NCBI GenBank assembly: GCA_944325175.1
Contig: CALUYZ010000006.1
Location: 1 to 64,000, forward strand
Direction: 5' to 3'
Source of the DNA: Candidatus Gastranaerophilales bacterium
GTDB taxonomy: Bacteria; Cyanobacteriota; Vampirovibrionia; Gastranaerophilales; Gastranaerophilaceae
DNA: 64,000 nt
Under the pieces are notes generated by a model. The model ran no database searches. It had not been told where the DNA came from and was given only the letters and a program-made list of their open reading frames with translations. Below, piece by piece: positions 18,346 to 27,336 of the stretch. A program made the position numbers and the translations under genes. The stretch's first letter is position 1. Every line of letters starts with the position of its first letter.

Positions 18346-19803
18346 TTATTTAGTTAAATATTTAACAAGGCTTCTAACCATAACGGCTGTTGCACCTTTT
18401 TGAAGCTCTGAGTATGGCTTATCAATATATGCAGTTCCTGCAATATCAATATGAAGCCATTTTTTAGATTGGGTGAAGTTTTCTAAAAATCTGCCTGCAA
18501 CAGATGAACCTGCATATCTTGGACCTGTATTTTTCATATCTGCAATATCTGATTTTAGATTGTCCTGCATATCATCAAAAATAGGCAACTGCCAAACAGG
18601 TTCGCCCGTTAATTTGCAAACTTCTTTAAATTCATCAATCATTTCTTGATTATTGCCCATAATGCCTGTAATGTTATTTCCAAGAGCAACAATAACAGCG
18701 CCTGTTAAGGTTGCAATATCAATAACTTCATCAGGGTTAATCGAATCAGCGTATGTTAAAACATCAGCTAAAGTCAACCTTCCTTCAGCGTCTGTATTAT
18801 CAACCTCAATAGTTTTGCCTGATTTTGAAATTAAAACATCGCCAACTTTATAGCTTGAACCTGAGGGCATATTTTCACATAATGCAGACATAACGTGAAG
18901 TTCAATATCTGGTTTTAATTCGCAAATTGCCTTCATAACGCCTAAAACAGTGGCGCAGCCTGTCATATCTGTTTTCATGGTAAGCATTGAGCTTGGGGGT
19001 TTAATGTCTAAGCCGCCTGAATCGAACGTAATGCCTTTACCAATGAGGGCAACTTTTTTCTTCGGGTTTTCGCTTTTATATGTTAAATGAATAAATTTAG
19101 GCTCTTGCACGCTTCCTTGCCCAACTGCAAGAAAAGCATTAAAACCCATTTCTTTTAATTCATTTTTATTATAAACCTTAATTTCAATTCCATAGTTTTT
19201 AGCTAATTCTGTTGCAATTTCAGAAACCTTTGTGGGTGTCATAATTTCAGCAGATTCAAAAACTAAATCTTTAGTAAAATTCATTGAATTTGAAATAATT
19301 TCTGCCATATTAATAGCTTCATCTAAATCAGAATCATCTGATAAAGTTAAAAGCTCAATGTTTTCAACCTTTTTATCTTGTTTATTTGTTTTATATTTAT
19401 CAAATTTGTAATTTCCAAGGTTAATTCCTAATGGAACGGATGAAATTAAGCATTTTTTGCAAACGTTATCATTTAAAATATGTTCAAATGAAATTGTTCT
19501 GTCAGCTGCCAATTTTTGAATGGAAGAATAATTTTTAACAATTAATTCTCTTAATTTTTTAGATGTAAATTCATTATATTTACCTAACCCTAAAGCAACG
19601 ATTTTAACACCGTTTTCTAATGGGAAGGTTAAAATTTCATTAAACTTACCGCTAAAATTTTTTAAAATGTTAGATGAAATAACACCTAAGAACTTTTTAT
19701 CAAGTTCAGCTTGAATTTCGCTTAATTCTTTTTTGTCTTCATAAAACCCTAAAACAATAAGCTTTGAATTTGTTTCAAGGGGCTTAATTTTAACTGTTTT
19801 CAT
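18346..19803 (-). CDS. pepA: Leucyl aminopeptidase (M17 family)
   Basis: A cytosolic two-metal aminopeptidase that removes N-terminal residues from peptides; 485 residues, the normal length. The C-terminal catalytic domain has the metal and lysine region GKGITFDSGGLDIKP and the family signature NTDAEGRLTLAD. The N-terminal domain is the variable M17 cap. The ribosome site AAAAGGAG lies before ATG 19803. It follows trmFO by 37 bases and is likely co-transcribed. Confidence 0.94.
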   Translation of the reverse strand: MKTVKIKPLETNSKLIVLGFYEDKKELSEIQAELDKKFLGVISSNILKNFSGKFNEILTFPLENGVKIVALGLGKYNEFTSKKLRELIVKNYSSIQKLAADRTISFEHILNDNVCKKCLISSVPLGINLGNYKFDKYKTNKQDKKVENIELLTLSDDSDLDEAINMAEIISNSMNFTKDLVFESAEIMTPTKVSEIATELAKNYGIEIKVYNKNELKEMGFNAFLAVGQGSVQEPKFIHLTYKSENPKKKVALIGKGITFDSGGLDIKPPSSMLTMKTDMTGCATVLGVMKAICELKPDIELHVMSALCENMPSGSSYKVGDVLISKSGKTIEVDNTDAEGRLTLADVLTYADSINPDEVIDIATLTGAVIVALGNNITGIMGNNQEMIDEFKEVCKLTGEPVWQLPIFDDMQDNLKSDIADMKNTGPRYAGSSVAGRFLENFTQSKKWLHIDIAGTAYIDKPYSELQKGATAVMVRSLVKYLTK

Positions 19804-19840
19804 AAAGCTAAAAACTCCTTTTTATTATTTATAAATTGAG

Positions 19841-21166
19841 TTATAGCATATTTTTTAATTCTTGAATACAACTAATTGAGCGATTTGCAAGAAGTGAATT
19901 TTTCGCTTTTTTATCTTTCCTTATTTTTTTATCGAGTTCAATAGAAGCAACAATTCCCCAATTTGAATTAACAGGCTGCAAATTTTTATGCCCAACAAAT
20001 GTTATATAATCAATTAAAGCACCAAGCATTGTTTTATTATCTAATTCGATTAAGGGTTCATTTTTGATTAAATGGTAAGCATTAATTGCAGCAAAAAGCC
20101 CCGTTGCGATTGATTCATTATACCCTTCAACACCTGTAATTTGCCCTGCAAAAAATAAATTGGGGTTAAATTTAGCTTGAAGGGTTTTAGATAAAAGTTT
20201 GGGGCTATTTATAAAGCAATTAGCATGCATAACGCCATAGCGAACAATTTCAGCATTTTCTAGCCCCGGGATAGATTGAATCATTTTCTTTTGTTCGCCC
20301 CATTTTAAATTCGTTTGAAAACCAACTAAATTGTATAGTTCAGCTTCTTTATCATCTTGCCTTAGTTGAACAACTGCATAAAATTGCTGTTTTTTAAATT
20401 GAGTAGGTATTCTTTTATCAAACAAGCCAACAGGCTTCATTGGCCCAAACCTTAGGGTGTCTATTCCCCTTTTTGCCATAACTTCAACAGGCATGCATCC
20501 TTCAAAAAATTTAGCTTCAAAATTTTTAAGCTCGATTGTTTCAGCAGTTGTTAAAATTTCATAAAATTTTTCATATTCTTCTTTTGTCATGGGGCAATTA
20601 ATAAAATCAGCTTCGCCCTTATCCCACCTTGAAGCATAAAAAGCTTTATCAAAATTAATTGAGCTTTTTTTCACAATAGGAGCAACAGCATCATAAAAAC
20701 TGAAATTATTTGAACCTGTTTTTTTAATAATGTCATCTGCTAAACTTTTACTTGTTAAAGGTCCTGTTGCAATAATGTTAATGCCATTTTCAGGAAGTTC
20801 AAGCATTTCGTCTTCAATATAATTTATATTAGGGTGGTTTTTTATTATGTTTGTAATTTTTTCTGCAAAATCAAACCTATCTATTGATAAGCTGTTACCT
20901 GAGGGAACCGAGTTTGAAAAAGCTTCATTAATTAAAGTGGAACCTAAAAGCTTCATTTCTTCTTTTAATAAGCCTGAAGCGCTTGTTATATCTATTGCAC
21001 CTAAAGAATTTGAACAAACAAATTCTGCGCAATAGCCTGTTTTATGCGCACCTGTTGTTTTTTTGGGGCGCATTTCAAATAAATCTACTTTAATTCCTTT
21101 ATTTGCAAGATATATTGCAGCTTCTGAGCCGGCTAACCCTGCACCAATTATTGTAACTTTTTCCAT
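19841..21166 (-). CDS. trmFO: Methylenetetrahydrofolate-tRNA-(uracil-5-)-methyltransferase TrmFO
   Basis: A folate- and FAD-dependent enzyme that makes 5-methyluridine at position 54 of tRNA, used instead of TrmA in many bacteria. It has 441 residues. The FAD-binding GAGLAGSEAA is at 8-17, followed by FEMRP and the family-specific HKTGYCAEFVCSNSLG. The Cys within AEFVCSNS is the conserved active-site region. The start is separated from rlmN by only 11 bases, and a TAAAAT hexamer lies six bases before the ATG. Confidence 0.95.
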   Translation of the reverse strand: MEKVTIIGAGLAGSEAAIYLANKGIKVDLFEMRPKKTTGAHKTGYCAEFVCSNSLGAIDITSASGLLKEEMKLLGSTLINEAFSNSVPSGNSLSIDRFDFAEKITNIIKNHPNINYIEDEMLELPENGINIIATGPLTSKSLADDIIKKTGSNNFSFYDAVAPIVKKSSINFDKAFYASRWDKGEADFINCPMTKEEYEKFYEILTTAETIELKNFEAKFFEGCMPVEVMAKRGIDTLRFGPMKPVGLFDKRIPTQFKKQQFYAVVQLRQDDKEAELYNLVGFQTNLKWGEQKKMIQSIPGLENAEIVRYGVMHANCFINSPKLLSKTLQAKFNPNLFFAGQITGVEGYNESIATGLFAAINAYHLIKNEPLIELDNKTMLGALIDYITFVGHKNLQPVNSNWGIVASIELDKKIRKDKKAKNSLLANRSISCIQELKNML

Positions 21167-21178
21167 AAGATTATTTTA
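21166..21178. promoter_or_regulatory. Overlapping divergent -10 elements of rlmN and trmFO
   Basis: On the plus strand TAAGAT (21166-21171) ends six bases before the rlmN ATG at 21178. On the minus strand TAAAAT (21173-21178) ends six bases before the trmFO ATG at 21166. Each hexamer lies against the other gene's start codon, so both transcripts would start at or near their start codons. Neither gene has a ribosome site. Confidence 0.5.
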
Positions 21179-22233
21179 TGTTAAAATCACAAGATATGGA
21201 AGAAAAAATTGTTTTAGCAAAATTAAATGAAGAAGAACTTATGAATTTTTTGTTATCTTTAGATGACAAAAAGTTTAGAGCAAAACAAATTATAAACTGG
21301 ATTTATAATAAATCGGCATCGACATTTGATGAAATGACCGATGTTAAAAAAGAATTAAGAGAAAAATTAAATGAAATTGCAACAATAACAGATGTTAAAA
21401 TTAAAACAAAACAAGTAAGTAAAGATGGCACCATTAAATATCTTCTTGAATATAATGATGGCAACGTTGCAGAATGTGTTTTAATGAGGTTTGATAACAG
21501 AGGCAATTTAACCGCTTGTGTAAGCTCTCAAATAGGCTGCCCCATGGGCTGCATTTTCTGTGCAACAGGAAAAAGAGGGTTTATAAGGAATATGGCGCCT
21601 TATGAAATTATAGAGCAAATTTTAACCATTCAAAGAGACACAAAATTAAAAGTTACAAACGTTGTTTTTATGGGGCAAGGCGAACCATTTTTAAATTTTG
21701 AAAACGTGAATGAAGCAATTAAAATTTTAAACGATAAATTGCAAATCGGAATTAGAAGAATAACTGTTTCAACCTGCGGCATAGTTCCAAAAATAAAAGA
21801 AATTGCGCAAAAAGAATTAATTCCAACCCTTGCAATTTCTCTCCATGCGCCAAACAGTTTATTAAGGCAAAAAATCATGCCTGTTGAAAAAAAATATAAT
21901 TTAGAAGAACTAAAAAATGCTCTTAAATTTTATATTGAAAAAACAGGCAAAAGAGTTACCTTAGAATACATTCTAATCGGCAAAATGACAGATACAAAAG
22001 AATGTGCTTTAGAACTTTCAAAATATATAAAAGATATTAAATGCAATATAAATTTAATTCCCTATAACCCTGTTGAAAACTTAGGGGCAGAATATAAAAA
22101 ACCAACCAAAAAAGATATGATGCTATTTAAGTATATCTTGGAAGCCTCAGGCAAAAAGGTGACAATCCGCCTTGAAAGGGGAGCAGATATAGACGCCGCC
22201 TGCGGGCAATTAGCAGGAAAAAACAAAAATTAA
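21178..22233 (+). CDS. rlmN: Dual-specificity 23S rRNA/tRNA adenine-C2 methyltransferase RlmN
   Basis: A radical SAM enzyme that methylates C2 of A2503 in 23S rRNA and A37 in some tRNAs; 351 residues. The cluster cysteines are C121, C125 and C128 in CPMGCIFC. The two catalytic cysteines expected of RlmN appear to be C114 (LTACVSS) and C342 (AACGQL). The first ATG has a well-placed -10 and no Shine-Dalgarno. A second ATG six codons later is an alternative start. A strong terminator follows. Confidence 0.95.
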   Translation: MLKSQDMEEKIVLAKLNEEELMNFLLSLDDKKFRAKQIINWIYNKSASTFDEMTDVKKELREKLNEIATITDVKIKTKQVSKDGTIKYLLEYNDGNVAECVLMRFDNRGNLTACVSSQIGCPMGCIFCATGKRGFIRNMAPYEIIEQILTIQRDTKLKVTNVVFMGQGEPFLNFENVNEAIKILNDKLQIGIRRITVSTCGIVPKIKEIAQKELIPTLAISLHAPNSLLRQKIMPVEKKYNLEELKNALKFYIEKTGKRVTLEYILIGKMTDTKECALELSKYIKDIKCNINLIPYNPVENLGAEYKKPTKKDMMLFKYILEASGKKVTIRLERGADIDAACGQLAGKNKN

Positions 22234-22260
22234 AGGGGGCTTAATTTAACCCCCTTTTTT
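22232..22260. terminator. Bidirectional terminator between rlmN and glgA
   Basis: AAAGGGGG (22232-22239) pairs with CCCCCTTT (22250-22257) and continues into TTT. The T runs on both strands suit the convergent genes. Confidence 0.88.
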
Positions 22261-22263
22261 AAT

Positions 22264-23808
22264 TTATCTATTTAAAAGTTTTTTAAATAAATCAACATAT
22301 TCTTTAGCGGAATTATCCCAAGTAAATTTTGAATTTATTGCATTTTTTCTTAATAATTCAAAATCATCTTTTCTGTCGTAATATGTCCAAACGCCATTTT
22401 TAATTTCATCCACCATAGATTTTGCATCATAAGTTAAGAATTTAAAGCCGTTTGCTTTTTCATTGGGGTATGAAATAACAGTATCATCAAGCCCGCCTGT
22501 TGCACGAACGATTGGAATTGAACCATATTTCATTGCAATCATTTGACTAATTCCGCAAGGTTCAAATAAAGAAGGCATTAAGAATAAATCAGACCCTTTA
22601 TAAATTGTATCGGATAATTCAGGTTTAAAATCAATCCATGCTCTCATATTGCTTGAATTATTTGAACACCAAATAAGCATATTTTGGTATCCCCCTTCAC
22701 CTGTTCCTAAGAAAACAAAGTCAGCTGGGATATTCATTAAATCAAACTTTGCAAAATCGATTAAATCAAGCCCTTTTTGATAAACAAGCCTTGATATAAA
22801 GGCAACTAACGGTCTATCAGGGTTAATAGGCAGCCCAAAAAGCTTTTGAACTTCTTTTTTATATTTTGCTTTATCTTTTAAATTGAATTTTTTATCATAA
22901 TAGGTGCCATTTAAAATGCCTTTTATTTTATGAGTTTGCCCCCTTAGGGTGTAATCCATTCCTTCACCCATTTCAGAGCCCAGAATTTCATTTGCATATC
23001 TTGGGGAAACTGTTGTAATAAAATCGGAACAATATATTGCACCTTTCACCCAGTTCACTTTGCCATAGTGTTCAATGCAATTATCATACCAAACATTGTC
23101 CCATCTCATATTTGCAAAATCTATTATGGCTTTATCGCATGAGCCTTGATAAGCTAAGTTATGGATTGTAAAAACGGATTTTGTATTTTTATAGAATTCA
23201 TCATATTTATAATTTGTTTTAAGATAAACGGGAATCATGGCTGTGTGCCAATCGTTTGCTTGAATGATATCAGGCTTAAAGTTTAAAAGTTTTGCATACT
23301 CTAAAATTGCAAGCGAAAATGAAACGTACCTTTGTTGTTCATACATTTCATCCACCCACATAGGGTAAACCACATTAAAGCAAGAAAAATATTTAGGGTT
23401 ATCAACAAAGAAAATGTTTATATTTTTTGATTTCGGGTGTTTTGCCATTTTTAATTTAAAAATGTGTTCTGTATGCCCCATTGAAATTTTTAATTCAGAA
23501 TTTGGAAGCTCAACTATTCCCCATTTTTCTTGGTCAATGCATCCGTATAAAGGGGTAAAAACGGCAACCTCGCACCCTTCTTTTTCTAAAAAAGGAGGTA
23601 ATTCCCCAACAACATCAGCCAAACCCCCAACTTTTGAAAAAGGTGCAACTTCGCTTGATGCCATTAAAACTTTAATTTTAGAATTTTTTTTATCTTCCTT
23701 TATAGTTGCCTTTTTAACAGTTTCTTTTTTTACATCAGTTTTTTTAGCTGTTACCTTTTTAGCTGTTTTCTTTTCGCTTGCTTTTTCTTTTTTAATGGTG
23801 GCTGCCAT
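22264..23808 (-). CDS. glgA: Glycogen synthase (ADP-glucose type) with lysine-rich N-terminal extension
   Basis: A GT5 enzyme that adds glucose from ADP-glucose to glycogen. The catalytic region starts at about residue 45. It contains KVGGLADV (59-66), the nucleotide-sugar site, and the C-terminal FEPCGISQMIA and RATGGLDDTV motifs. Ahead of it lies an unusual 43-residue tail rich in Lys, Ala and Thr with AKK and VKK repeats. The AAGGAGGAA ribosome site directly before ATG 23808 shows the tail is really translated. Without it the length matches the family (~470). It is the second gene after ruvA, nine bases downstream. Confidence 0.93.
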   Translation of the reverse strand: MAATIKKEKASEKKTAKKVTAKKTDVKKETVKKATIKEDKKNSKIKVLMASSEVAPFSKVGGLADVVGELPPFLEKEGCEVAVFTPLYGCIDQEKWGIVELPNSELKISMGHTEHIFKLKMAKHPKSKNINIFFVDNPKYFSCFNVVYPMWVDEMYEQQRYVSFSLAILEYAKLLNFKPDIIQANDWHTAMIPVYLKTNYKYDEFYKNTKSVFTIHNLAYQGSCDKAIIDFANMRWDNVWYDNCIEHYGKVNWVKGAIYCSDFITTVSPRYANEILGSEMGEGMDYTLRGQTHKIKGILNGTYYDKKFNLKDKAKYKKEVQKLFGLPINPDRPLVAFISRLVYQKGLDLIDFAKFDLMNIPADFVFLGTGEGGYQNMLIWCSNNSSNMRAWIDFKPELSDTIYKGSDLFLMPSLFEPCGISQMIAMKYGSIPIVRATGGLDDTVISYPNEKANGFKFLTYDAKSMVDEIKNGVWTYYDRKDDFELLRKNAINSKFTWDNSAKEYVDLFKKLLNR

Positions 23809-23817
23809 AGTTCCTCC

Positions 23818-24429
23818 TTATATATTTGATAACATTGATAATGCTTCCTTTAATATATCTTCTGATGTTTTGGCATTTTTATTTTTTAGTGCAAATTCAA
23901 TAGCTTTTGTATATTCATTGGGGTTATAGCCTAATGATTGAAGAATTGTTTGAACATCTTCAATAATATCAGGTGCAATATCTTGAGCATTAATTTTACC
24001 CCTTACAATTTCAGATACGGTTTGTTTTTGGGTTAATTTGCCTTTTAATTCCAGAATTATTTTCTGAGCAAGCTTTGCACCAACGCCTTTTGCCCTTGAA
24101 ATAGATTTATAATCTTCTGATATAACATAATCAACAAGTTCAGAGCCAGAAAATTCATCTAATAAAGTTAAAGCAACCTTTGTGCCAATTCCTGAAACCG
24201 AAGTTAAAATATCAAAAATAGTTCTATCCTCTTTTTGTTTAAAACCGGCTAAAAGCATAACGTCTTCTTTATGAATTAATTTTGTATAAACTGTAACTTT
24301 AGCGCCAATTTCACCAAAAAGAGAGATTGTTCTTTTATTTGTTAAAATGGAATAACCAATGCCATTATTTTCAATAACAATGGTGTTTTCCCCCGTATAA
24401 ACCAATTCACCTTTAATATAATCAAACAT
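23818..24429 (-). CDS. ruvA: Holliday junction branch-migration protein RuvA
   Basis: RuvA binds four-way junctions and loads the RuvB motor; 203 residues, full length. Domain I begins MFDYIKGELVY. The helix-hairpin-helix regions contain ILTSVSGIGTKVALTLL and SRAKGVGAKLAQKIILELK. The C-terminal third (about 145-200) is the RuvB-contacting domain. The gene leads the ruvA-glgA pair and has a leaderless-type promoter. Confidence 0.95.
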   Translation of the reverse strand: MFDYIKGELVYTGENTIVIENNGIGYSILTNKRTISLFGEIGAKVTVYTKLIHKEDVMLLAGFKQKEDRTIFDILTSVSGIGTKVALTLLDEFSGSELVDYVISEDYKSISRAKGVGAKLAQKIILELKGKLTQKQTVSEIVRGKINAQDIAPDIIEDVQTILQSLGYNPNEYTKAIEFALKNKNAKTSEDILKEALSMLSNI

Positions 24430-24435
24430 AAAATG

Positions 24436-24465
24436 ATTATAATATAAAATTTACAACTTAGACAA
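24436..24465 (-). promoter_or_regulatory. Promoter of ruvA (leaderless)
   Basis: On the minus strand TTGTCT (24460-24465) and TATAAT (24436-24441) are 18 bases apart, and TATAAT ends six bases before ATG 24429. There is no Shine-Dalgarno. Confidence 0.6.
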
Positions 24466-24504
24466 AAAAGAATAAAATTAAATTAAAAATATATGGAGAA
24501 TAAA

Positions 24505-25425
24505 ATGAAAGTTTATAATAATTTATTGGAATTAATTGGAAATACACCTCTTGTTGAATTACATAATTTTGAAAAAAGTTTTAACTTAAATTCTAAAATA
24601 ATTGCAAAAATTGAAAAATTTAACCCCACAGGGTCATCTAAAGATAGAGTCGCCTTAAAAATGATAGAAGAAGCGGAAAAAGAAGGCTTAATTAAAAAAG
24701 GCGGCACAATAATTGAACCCACAAGCGGAAATACAGGAATTGGTCTTGCCATGGTTGCTGCAATTAAAGGATATAAGGTTATTTTAACCATGCCGGACAC
24801 CATGAGCGAAGAGAGAAGAAAACTTTTAAAAGCCTATGGAGCAGAACTTGTTCTAACAGAAGGCAAACTTGGCATGCAAGGCGCAGTTGAAAAAGCAAAT
24901 GAACTTTTAAAAACAACCGAAAATGCCTTTATCCCCTCGCAATTTACAAATCAAGATAACCCAAAAAGCCATTTTGAAACGACAGGAGTTGAAATTTGGG
25001 AAGATATGGAAGGAAAAATTGATATTTTCATAGCAAGCATCGGAACAGGCGGCACATTAACGGGAGTTGGAAAATATTTAAAATTAAAAAATCCTGAAAT
25101 AAAAGTTATTGGTGTTGAACCGTATTCATCCCCTCTGTTAACAAAAAATACGGCAGGACCACACAAAATTCAAGGAATAGGGGCAAATTTTATCCCTAAA
25201 ACCCTAGATAAAACAATTTACGATGAAATAATCGATATTAAAGATGAAGAAGCAATTAATATGGGAAATTTTATCGCCAAAAACGAAGGGTTGCTTGTAG
25301 GCATCTCAAGCGGTGCAGTTTTAGCTGCCGCAGTTAAAGCGGCTAAAAAATACGAAAATAAAAACATTGTTGTTTTATTGCCGGATACAGGTGAAAGATA
25401 TTTATCATCTGAAATGTTTGGCTAA
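24505..25425 (+). CDS. cysK: Cysteine synthase (O-acetylserine sulfhydrylase)
   Basis: A PLP enzyme that makes cysteine from O-acetylserine and sulfide. It has about 306 residues from ATG 24505. That start is chosen because the earlier ATG (24493) overlaps the GGAG ribosome site. The PLP lysine is Lys46 in NPTGSSKDRVA. TSGNTGIG is the substrate loop, GTGGTLTG is the phosphate-binding loop, and PDTGERYLS is the C-terminal signature. It is monocistronic here, with no cysE adjacent. Confidence 0.94.
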   Translation: MKVYNNLLELIGNTPLVELHNFEKSFNLNSKIIAKIEKFNPTGSSKDRVALKMIEEAEKEGLIKKGGTIIEPTSGNTGIGLAMVAAIKGYKVILTMPDTMSEERRKLLKAYGAELVLTEGKLGMQGAVEKANELLKTTENAFIPSQFTNQDNPKSHFETTGVEIWEDMEGKIDIFIASIGTGGTLTGVGKYLKLKNPEIKVIGVEPYSSPLLTKNTAGPHKIQGIGANFIPKTLDKTIYDEIIDIKDEEAINMGNFIAKNEGLLVGISSGAVLAAAVKAAKKYENKNIVVLLPDTGERYLSSEMFG

Positions 25426-25467
25426 AAACAACCGCTTTTACATTTACAAGCTTAAAAAAGGACAATT

Positions 25468-26916
25468 TTAAATTTTTCCTAAAATTTTAAGCTCAAATTC
25501 AGGTGCAATTTCATCAAAGCTAATTGTTGGAACATCCATATATAACTGCGAAACAAGCGCAAAAACAACCGCTCTTAAATGACTTGGAACAACAAGAGCG
25601 ACAGGTTTTTCAAGCGAAATTTCCGCAATTTTTCTTACCATATCTTCAAATTTAACACCGTCAATTTTAACTATTGAATCACCCTCATCAGGCTCAACAG
25701 CATTTTCTTCAAGTAAAGAAATAAGCTCATCAGAAAGTTCATAAGCTTCAATTTCTTTGTCTTTATTACTGATAGACCAGCAAATTTGACGAGAAAGTGA
25801 AATTCTTAATTTTTCCAATAAATCTGTTTTTGAATTATCATCTGCAAAGTCGTTTATTTTTTCAAAAACATAAATAACGTCTTTAACACTTATTCTTTCT
25901 CTGATTAAAGAACAAAAGATATATTTTAATTCACTGATTGAAATAAAATCACCCAAAATTGTATCTATTATTAAAGGGTTGTTATCTGAAACTATTTCAA
26001 TATAGCGGTTCATATCGGAATAATTAAAAATTTCATTAACATGCTTTATTGAATAATATTTTAAGCATTTTGCAATGTATTCATTAGGGTCTAACCCTTG
26101 AACCCAATAATCTTTTGTATATTCATCTTTTATCCAGATAATTGACCTTGTTGTTGTAGGGTCAATATCTGTAATAGATTCAGGGGGAAATTCATCCATA
26201 TTCAAGTCATCTTCATAAAATGCCCTGTAATTTGGATATGCAAAACCTGATATAACAGGAACACCGTGGACATTTATTGTAAAAGCGTTATCTTCAAGCT
26301 CGCTATGTTCAACAAATTGAACTTTTGGAATGATATAGCCCAATTCTTTTGTTAATTCTTGCCTTGTTTTAATTGTTTGAGATAAGAGGTTTTTTTCACG
26401 GTACGGGTCATTTAGTGAATAGTTTTCTTCGCTTAATGAAATTGAAAGCCTTTCTTCGCCTAAATTAGAAGCCATTTTAGATGGCGACAACAAACTTTTT
26501 AATTGTTTTTTAAGGGAATTCAGCCTGTCTACTTCTTTTGCAATTTCTTCGTTTAAAACGGCACGTTCATCTTCTTTTGCACCGTCTAAGAAATTTTTTA
26601 TTTCATCAATTTTTTCTCTTTTTTCTTTAATTTTCTTTTGAAAATTTAGGCAAAGTTCATAAGGCTCTTCTTTTGAGGAAAACATTTTTTCCATCATTGT
26701 TTTGTAGCCTTGAATGTCAACATCATCATTATCTTCAATTTCAATTTCTCGAGTAAAAATGATATTATAAACAACTTTATTGCTTAATTCGCCTTCATAG
26801 ATAGAATATAAATCCCAACCTTCTTTTGACATAGAGTTTAAAACAGCTTCAACAGATGCTATATCTTCAGTTGGAACAGATTTAATACAAAATTCTTGTC
26901 GTTGTCCTCTAATCAT
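25468..26916 (-). CDS. Orphan FlhA C-terminal-like (FHIPEP) cytoplasmic protein
   Basis: A 482-residue protein without membrane helices. Residues ~1-60 resemble DUF4177 (LNSMSKEGWDLYSIYEG). About 80-145 is a charged coiled coil. About 180-430 matches the cytoplasmic export-gate domain of FlhA/SctV: ELGYIIPKVQFVE, YFSI-like DP-N-YIAKCLKYY, LIRERISVKDVIYVFEKI and LRISLSRQICWS are all family landmarks. The eight-helix membrane half of FlhA is absent, and no flagellar or secretion gene is nearby. A role outside secretion, such as binding chaperone-like clients, is inferred only. It is divergent from queD. Confidence 0.75.
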   Translation of the reverse strand: MIRGQRQEFCIKSVPTEDIASVEAVLNSMSKEGWDLYSIYEGELSNKVVYNIIFTREIEIEDNDDVDIQGYKTMMEKMFSSKEEPYELCLNFQKKIKEKREKIDEIKNFLDGAKEDERAVLNEEIAKEVDRLNSLKKQLKSLLSPSKMASNLGEERLSISLSEENYSLNDPYREKNLLSQTIKTRQELTKELGYIIPKVQFVEHSELEDNAFTINVHGVPVISGFAYPNYRAFYEDDLNMDEFPPESITDIDPTTTRSIIWIKDEYTKDYWVQGLDPNEYIAKCLKYYSIKHVNEIFNYSDMNRYIEIVSDNNPLIIDTILGDFISISELKYIFCSLIRERISVKDVIYVFEKINDFADDNSKTDLLEKLRISLSRQICWSISNKDKEIEAYELSDELISLLEENAVEPDEGDSIVKIDGVKFEDMVRKIAEISLEKPVALVVPSHLRAVVFALVSQLYMDVPTISFDEIAPEFELKILGKI

Positions 26917-26922
26917 ATTCTA

Positions 26923-26928
26923 ATTTTA
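26923..26928 (-). promoter_or_regulatory. -10 element of the FlhA-C-like gene (leaderless)
   Basis: TAAAAT preceded by TGG on the minus strand (an extended -10), ending six bases before ATG 26916. Confidence 0.45.
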
Positions 26929-26961
26929 CCATATAAATTATATTTTTTTATAATTTTATGA

Positions 26962-26967
26962 TAGAAT
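26962..26967 (+). promoter_or_regulatory. -10 element of queD (leaderless)
   Basis: TAGAAT, with TGA just upstream (extended -10 type), ends six bases before the queD ATG at 26974. The space between is all T, so no ribosome site exists. Confidence 0.5.
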
Positions 26968-26973
26968 TTTTTT

Positions 26974-27333
26974 ATGTTTGAAGTCAGAATTGAAACAAAT
27001 TTTTCATCAGCACACCACCTTTTAAATTACAAAGGTAAATGCGAAAATATGCATGGTCACAACTGGAAAGTTGAAGTAACTTTAAGAGGCAATGAACTTG
27101 ATAAATCAAACATTTTGGTTGATTTTAAGGTTCTTAAAAAATGTGTTAATGAAATAATAGATTATCTAGACCACAAAGACATAAACGAACTTGAAGAATT
27201 TAGAGGGGCTTCACCGAGTTCTGAAATTATTGCAAAATATATTTTTGAACAAGTTGAGAAAAAATTTCCCATAGTTTCAAGAGTTAACGTTTATGAAACA
27301 CCAACATCTTGTGCTAGTTATTTTAAGGAATAA
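26974..27333 (+). CDS. queD: 6-carboxy-5,6,7,8-tetrahydropterin synthase (QueD/PTPS family)
   Basis: A 119-residue enzyme of queuosine and 7-deazaguanine synthesis that converts dihydroneopterin triphosphate to carboxytetrahydropterin. The zinc ligands are in FSSAHHL (His14 or His15) and MHGHNW (His27, His29), and Cys23 of the KGKCENMHGH motif is the catalytic cysteine. The C-terminal YETPTSCASY carries the substrate-anchoring glutamate. queC and queE are not in the window. It is three bases from uppP and probably co-transcribed. Confidence 0.93.
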   Translation: MFEVRIETNFSSAHHLLNYKGKCENMHGHNWKVEVTLRGNELDKSNILVDFKVLKKCVNEIIDYLDHKDINELEEFRGASPSSEIIAKYIFEQVEKKFPIVSRVNVYETPTSCASYFKE

Positions 27334-27336
27334 AAA

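Noticed and set aside
25468-26916. Flagellar or type III secretion locus
   Set aside because: Only a soluble FlhA-C-like domain is present; no other flagellar, basal-body or secretion gene lies in the window.
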